Positions 60,522-64,000 of a DNA stretch of 64,000 nt are shown here, piece by piece (position 1 is the stretch's first letter; every line of letters starts with the position of its first letter). Made by a program: the position numbers and the translations under genes. Source of the stretch: Thiothrix phosphatis (lineage in GTDB: Bacteria; Pseudomonadota; Gammaproteobacteria; Thiotrichales; Thiotrichaceae); assembly GCF_035668035.1 (NCBI RefSeq), contig NZ_JAYMYJ010000145.1, forward strand, positions 62,001-126,000, in the 5' to 3' direction. The notes under the pieces were generated by a model that did no database searches, was not told where the DNA came from, and saw only the letters and a program-made list of their open reading frames with translations.

Positions 60522-60875
60522 ATGAGCGATTCGGTCACTATCTACCACAATCCGCGCTGCTCCAAATCCCGTCAAACACTGGAATTGTTGGAAAGTGAGG
60601 GCGTTATACCCACTATCGTGAAATATCTCGAAACCCCGCCTGATGCGGCCACCCTGGGCAGTTTGCTCGACATGCTTGGCTTGCAGCCGCGCCAGTTGAT
60701 GCGCACAGCGGAAGCTGAATACAGCGCGCTCCAGTTGGATAATCCGGCGCTGACCCGTGAGCAGCTGATCCAGGCGATGGCGGAGCATCCGCGTTTGATT
60801 GAACGCCCAATTGTGGTCAAGGATGGCAAGGCTATATTGGGGCGTCCGCCTGAAAAGGTGCTCGACCTCCTATGA
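60522..60875 (+). CDS. ArsC family reductase (glutaredoxin-type arsenate reductase)
   Basis: A 117-residue thioredoxin-fold protein with the ArsC motif IYHNPRCSKSRQTLELL (nucleophile Cys13), the Arg in IERPIVVKDGKAILGRPPE and the family length. It belongs to the ArsC/YfgD group, which uses glutathione and glutaredoxin. Arsenate reduction is the family role, but no ars operon gene is near, so it may act on another substrate. The Shine-Dalgarno AAGGAGG is near perfect, implying good translation. It overlaps the next gene by 4 nt. Confidence 0.87.
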   Translation: MSDSVTIYHNPRCSKSRQTLELLESEGVIPTIVKYLETPPDAATLGSLLDMLGLQPRQLMRTAEAEYSALQLDNPALTREQLIQAMAEHPRLIERPIVVKDGKAILGRPPEKVLDLL

Positions 60876-61459
60876 AAACGGTCTTGATCCTGTATTACAG
60901 CCGCCACGGCTCCGTTGCGAAGATGGCGCAGCAGCTTGCACGCGGCGTGGAAAGTGTGCCGGATAGCGTCGCCATATTGCGCACCGTCCCGGAAGTTTCC
61001 GAGATATGTGAAGCGGTGGCCGACAGCATACCCGACAATGGTGCCCCTTATGTGACGCTGGATGAGCTGAAAGCTTGTGACGCGCTGGCGTTGGGCAGCC
61101 CTGGCCGCTTCGGCAATATGGCCGCCCCGCTCAAGCATTTTCTGGAAAAGACCAGCAGCTTGTGGCTGTCCGGTAGCTTGGTGGGGAAGCCTGCCGGGGT
61201 GTTCACCTCCACTTCCAGCTTGCACGGCGGGCAGGAAAGCACGTTGTTGTCAATGATGCTGCCGCTTCTGCACCATGGCATGCTCATTACCGGCCTGCCT
61301 TATGCAGAAGCCGACCTGATCAGCACCCAAAGCGGCGGCACGCCTTATGGGCCTTCGCATGTTGCTGGCAGCGACAATTCCCGTCCGCTGACGGATGAGG
61401 AAAGGCGTCTGTGCAGCGCGCTTGGCAAACGTTTGGCCCAATTGGCGCATAAACTATGA
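60872..61459 (+). CDS. Flavodoxin-fold NAD(P)H:quinone oxidoreductase (WrbA-like)
   Basis: A 195-residue WrbA-like protein: LILYYSRHGSVAKMAQQLA binds the FMN phosphate, then ALGSPGRFGNMAAPLKHFL and FTSTSSLHGGQESTLLSM, YGPSHVAG with the C-terminal LGKRLAQLA. These enzymes reduce quinones by two electrons and limit oxidative damage. It overlaps the ArsC-like gene and the DUF2069 gene by 4 nt each (ATGA), so the run is coupled. Confidence 0.88.
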   Translation: MKTVLILYYSRHGSVAKMAQQLARGVESVPDSVAILRTVPEVSEICEAVADSIPDNGAPYVTLDELKACDALALGSPGRFGNMAAPLKHFLEKTSSLWLSGSLVGKPAGVFTSTSSLHGGQESTLLSMMLPLLHHGMLITGLPYAEADLISTQSGGTPYGPSHVAGSDNSRPLTDEERRLCSALGKRLAQLAHKL

Positions 61460-61818
61460 AACTGTTACTTCTGTGGCGCACGCTGTCGGTTGGCGGCCTG
61501 CTCGGGCTGATTGCCTGGATTATTCTCTGGAATGGTTGGTTGACACCAATTCAGCACATGCCGCGTTGGTTGGAGCTGTTGATCCTGCTTGCCCCGTTGC
61601 TGTATTTGGTGCGCGGCATCCTGCACGGGCGTATTTCCAGCAGTGTCCACGCTATCCTGATTTCGCTGGTATACGCCACCCTGGGCGTCTGGTATGCCGT
61701 AAGCCCGCTTGAACAGCTTTACGGTTACCTTATGCTGGCGTTGAGCGCCGCCCTTTACCTGGGCAGTTTCATGAGCGCCAAAGTTTTGGGCAAGCAGGCC
61801 AAGGAAACTTCCTCATGA
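61456..61818 (+). CDS. DUF2069 membrane protein
   Basis: A 120-residue protein with four predicted membrane helices: LGLIAWIILWNGWL, LLILLAPLLYLVRGIL, AILISLVYATLGVWYAV and YLMLALSAALYLGSF. The pattern and its place after a WrbA-like gene match DUF2069. Both ends overlap neighbours by 4 nt. No function is known. Confidence 0.82.
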   Translation: MKLLLLWRTLSVGGLLGLIAWIILWNGWLTPIQHMPRWLELLILLAPLLYLVRGILHGRISSSVHAILISLVYATLGVWYAVSPLEQLYGYLMLALSAALYLGSFMSAKVLGKQAKETSS

Positions 61819-62297
61819 TGCGGATCGGTCATGGCTACGATGTGCACGCGTTTACACAGGGCGACCACATTGTGCTGGGCGGTGTCGGTATCCCCCATAC
61901 CCACGCCTTCAAGGCGCACTCTGATGGCGATGTCTTGTTGCACGCCATTTGTGACGCCTTGTTGGGCGCACTGGCGTTGGGTGACATCGGGCAGCACTTC
62001 CCTGACACCTCAGCCGAATATGAGGGCATTGATAGCCGCATTTTGCTGCGTCATGTGTATGGTTTGGTGAAAAGCAAGGGCTATGGCGTCATCAATCTTG
62101 ATAGCACCATAATCGCCCAAGCCCCGAAAATGATGCCGCATATCCCGGCCATGCGCACCCATATCGCGGCTGATCTCGGGTGCCATGTTGGGCAGGTGAA
62201 CGTCAAGGCCACCACCACGGAAAAGCTGGGCTTCACTGGCCGCAAAGAAGGCATTGCCGCCCATGCGGTCGTATTACTGGGAGCAGTACATGATTGA
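61815..62297 (+). CDS. ispF: 2-C-methyl-D-erythritol 2,4-cyclodiphosphate synthase
   Basis: A 160-residue enzyme of the non-mevalonate isoprenoid pathway. The zinc site is GHGYDVHAF (Asp and His) with the later His; LGGVGIPHTHAFKAHSDGDV, ALGDIGQHFPDTSAEYEG and ATTTEKLGFTGRKEGIAAHA are the family blocks. Its usual partner ispD is not adjacent. The ATG overlaps the DUF2069 stop, and its own stop lies within the first codons of phhB (overlap 8 nt). Confidence 0.96.
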   Translation: MMRIGHGYDVHAFTQGDHIVLGGVGIPHTHAFKAHSDGDVLLHAICDALLGALALGDIGQHFPDTSAEYEGIDSRILLRHVYGLVKSKGYGVINLDSTIIAQAPKMMPHIPAMRTHIAADLGCHVGQVNVKATTTEKLGFTGRKEGIAAHAVVLLGAVHD

Positions 62298-62583
62298 AAA
62301 ACTTACCGACGATGCGCTCGCCGTTATCCTTGAAGGTTTGCCCGGATGGGTGTTGCGTGAAGGCAAGCTGCATCGGGTCCTCAATTTTAACGATTTTGTG
62401 GAAGCTTTCGGCTTTATGTCCCAGGTTGCATTGGTCGCCGAACGCATGAACCACCACCCCGAATGGTGCAATGTCTACAAAACCGTGGCCATCAGCCTCA
62501 CCACTCATGACGCTGGCGGCATTACACAGAAGGACATCAACCTCGCTGAGGCCATCAACCATTTGGCTGGTTATCCCACGTAA
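62290..62583 (+). CDS. phhB: Pterin-4a-carbinolamine dehydratase
   Basis: A 97-residue enzyme of the PCD/DCoH family with the active-site motif ERMNHHPEWCNVYKTVAI. It regenerates the pterin cofactor of phenylalanine hydroxylase, or may act as a moonlighting protein in the absence of that enzyme. I chose the ATG at 62290 (MIEKLTDD) rather than the upstream in-frame ATG. No phhA is in the window. It overlaps ispF by 8 nt and ends before a 29-bp palindrome. Confidence 0.9.
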   Translation: MIEKLTDDALAVILEGLPGWVLREGKLHRVLNFNDFVEAFGFMSQVALVAERMNHHPEWCNVYKTVAISLTTHDAGGITQKDINLAEAINHLAGYPT

Positions 62584-62596
62584 GCATTTGGGGCAG

Positions 62597-62686
62597 GTCA
62601 GGGCGGGGAGGTTTCCCTGCGAACCTTGCGAAACTCGCTACGCTCAGACAGCGCGGCGGTTCGCAGGGAAACCTCCCCGCCCTGAC
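62597..62686. repeat. 29-bp perfect inverted repeat with structured loop (REP-like)
   Basis: The arms 62597-62625 and 62658-62686 are exact reverse complements. The 32-nt loop holds a further small hairpin (CGCT...AGCG). It fills the convergent gap between phhB (ends 62583) and the HEAT-repeat gene (ends 62690). There is no T run on either side, so it is not a standard terminator; a REP/BIME or miniature palindromic element is more likely. Confidence 0.75.
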
Positions 62687-62689
62687 GGG

Positions 62690-63121
62690 TCAACCTTGCG
62701 CGATTTCTAACGCTTCTTCCGCCACTTCCCGAACTTCAGCATCGGGGTCTTGTAAAGCGTTTTGCAGGAAAGGGAGCGCCCCTGCATCGTAAGTCAGCCC
62801 TAGGTAATGGCAAGCATCAGCCCGAACCCGATGATCCTTGTGCTGGCTGAGTTTGCCTAGCATATCCACTTGCTGTTGCAGCAGGTTTGATCCCGCCAGA
62901 TCTTCCATCACCACCCCAATCCCGATGCGGACGCTTAACGCTGTCCGTTCGTCCCCCAATAGGGCCAGCAGAACTTGCATGGTCGCCGGTTCTCGCTGAA
63001 CCCGTTCTGTGACTTCCGCCGCCCGCCCAGTCGATAACAGGGCAATGAAGTGGATATCGATTTCATGTTCCTCCATCATCCAGCGAGGAAAAATACGCCA
63101 ATTGTTTCCTGTCATGCTCAT
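62690..63121 (-). CDS. HEAT-repeat protein
   Basis: A 143-residue soluble helical protein. The second half contains HEAT/PBS-lyase-type repeats (HRVRADACHYLGLTYDAGALPFLQ and DPDAEVREVAEEALEIA). The role is unknown; such proteins serve as scaffolds or chaperones. Its ATG overlaps the gluQ stop by 4 nt (ATGA), so the two are coupled. Confidence 0.78.
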   Translation of the reverse strand: MSMTGNNWRIFPRWMMEEHEIDIHFIALLSTGRAAEVTERVQREPATMQVLLALLGDERTALSVRIGIGVVMEDLAGSNLLQQQVDMLGKLSQHKDHRVRADACHYLGLTYDAGALPFLQNALQDPDAEVREVAEEALEIAQG

Positions 63122-64000
63122 GTTTGCGCCTTGCTAATTTTTGTCATGTCCCAGTGTGCTATCGCCCAGCCCCATAATTCTGTCAGGTTGCTGAATTCGC
63201 TGGAGTCTGGGCAAGGTTGTTTCAAAAAGTGCAGGCTGGCCACTAGCTGCTGTAGGCAATCTTGTGACCCAATGGCTGGGGCCAGGTTTTGCTTGCTTAG
63301 TTTCTGGCCTAGTTCATTCAGCACCAGCGGTGCATGCGCATAGTCGGGTTGCGGGAAGCCCAACAAGTGTTGTAGCCAGATTTGCCGGGGCGTATTGTCC
63401 AATAGGTCAGCTCCACGCACTATCTGGTTGACTCCCTGGAAGGCATCATCCACCACCACCGCAAGCTGGTAGGCAAACAGGCCATCGGCCCTCAAAATGA
63501 CAAAATCCCCAACCTCACTTTCCAGCCGCTGGCAATATTCTCCCTGGATTCTATCGGTAAAACAGATAGGGTCGTTATGGGTGCGTAAACGGATGGAATG
63601 CTGCTGGGGAAGGTGTGTCGAGGGTTTGTGACGGCAGGAGCCGGGATAAATGATCCCAAATGCGCCCATGCGTCCATGCATCAGGAGATCCTTTCGGGAG
63701 CAGGCACAGGCGTAGGTATGCTGGTGCAGGCGGGAAATCGCTTCGTGGTAGGCGTGCAAGCGGTGGCTTTGATAAAGAATCTCCCTGTCCCATTCAAAGC
63801 CGTAAGCGTTTAGTGTCCGGATGATCCTATCGGCGGCACCCGGCTGCTCGCGCGGCTTGTCAATGTCTTCAATGCGGAGTAGCCATTCCCCTTTTGCTTG
63901 TCGCGCCGCCAGATAACTGGCGGTTGCTGCAACCAAGGAACCAAAGTGCAGGGGGCCAGTGGGGGAGGGCGCGAATCTGCCAACAATATGCAAAGGCTTC
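63118..64000 (-). CDS. gluQ: Glutamyl-Q tRNA(Asp) synthetase, N-terminus beyond right edge
   Basis: A GluRS-like enzyme without an anticodon-binding domain, about 290 residues; it attaches Glu to queuosine-34 of tRNA(Asp). VGRFAPSPTGPLHFGSL contains the HIGH-type motif, RIEDIDKPREQPGAADRI follows, CACSRKDLL with PGSCR supplies the zinc ligands and LGQKLSKQNLAP is the KMSKS-like loop. The first in-window start is only TTG (63993), and the frame stays open to the edge (K-P-L-H), so the true start probably lies just past 64000. Confidence 0.92.
   Translation of the reverse strand, partial: KPLHIVGRFAPSPTGPLHFGSLVAATASYLAARQAKGEWLLRIEDIDKPREQPGAADRIIRTLNAYGFEWDREILYQSHRLHAYHEAISRLHQHTYACACSRKDLLMHGRMGAFGIIYPGSCRHKPSTHLPQQHSIRLRTHNDPICFTDRIQGEYCQRLESEVGDFVILRADGLFAYQLAVVVDDAFQGVNQIVRGADLLDNTPRQIWLQHLLGFPQPDYAHAPLVLNELGQKLSKQNLAPAIGSQDCLQQLVASLHFLKQPCPDSSEFSNLTELWGWAIAHWDMTKISKAQT

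Noticed and set aside
62597..62686. The palindrome as a standard rho-independent terminator
   Set aside because: No T run follows on either strand, and the stem and loop are longer than usual.

Overview
The window looks like chromosomal DNA of a gammaproteobacterium. My best guess is the Thiotrichales (Thiothrix/Thiolinea-like). This rests on the gammaproteobacterial look of the housekeeping genes (rep, glyA-nrdR-rib-nusB, sucA, dusB, rdgC, metG, gluQ), their G+C-rich codon use, and the presence of a giant GEVED/SdrD-B-type surface protein. It is an inference; no rRNA is present to prove it. I see no rRNA, tRNA, CRISPR array, insertion sequence, integrase or phage gene.

Layout. 1-7.7 kb: the end of a BatD-like gene, an AEC transporter, a secreted XAC2610-like protein, a TrpB2-type tryptophan synthase beta chain, a flavin-reductase-like protein, an unknown protein, a secreted sCache sensor-domain protein, and a divergent SDR/LysR pair. 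7.7-13.0 kb (minus strand): an ABC/OLD-type ATPase and a DUF3226 TOPRIM-like protein that overlap by 4 nt, followed after 1 nt by the Rep helicase and then a cardiolipin synthase. The ATPase/TOPRIM pair is visibly A+T-richer than its neighbours and resembles split OLD/Gabija- or PARIS-type anti-phage modules. 13.1-15.4 kb: thioredoxin-like, AmpD and phosphoglycerate-mutase-like genes joined by ATGA overlaps, then a META-domain protein. 15.5-21.5 kb: glyA-nrdR-ribD-ribE-ribBX-ribH-nusB plus a 56-aa unknown protein, ending at a terminator. The C-terminal half of RibBX has lost the zinc cysteines of GTP cyclohydrolase II. 21.9-36.8 kb: sucA, dusB, a P-loop ATPase, homoserine O-succinyltransferase, a membrane protein, a DUF1800/DUF1501 pair, rdgC, a DUF349 coiled-coil protein and metG.

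37.1-60.2 kb is the striking region. Two tandem Ala/Gln-rich lipoproteins with DUF1566-type C-termini converge, across a strong hairpin terminator, on a single 20.3-kb gene for a protein of about 6,770 residues. That protein has a Sec signal peptide, three GEVED domains, about twelve SdrD-B-type domains, a triplicated SdrD-B/beta-propeller/SdrD-B block (the third copy carries a malectin-like insert), a Calx-beta domain, paired jelly-roll-like and parallel beta-helix domains, a von Willebrand A domain, cadherin-like repeats and two dockerin-like calcium loops at the C-terminus. It also carries a segment whose Cys and Gln motifs fit a Gram-positive-type internal thioester (TQXA/TED) domain, which would make it a possible covalent adhesin in a Gram-negative.

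60.5-64 kb: a tightly overlapping plus-strand run (ArsC-like, WrbA-like flavodoxin, DUF2069, ispF, phhB), a 29-bp perfect palindrome, then a HEAT-repeat protein and gluQ on the minus strand. GluQ runs off the right edge.
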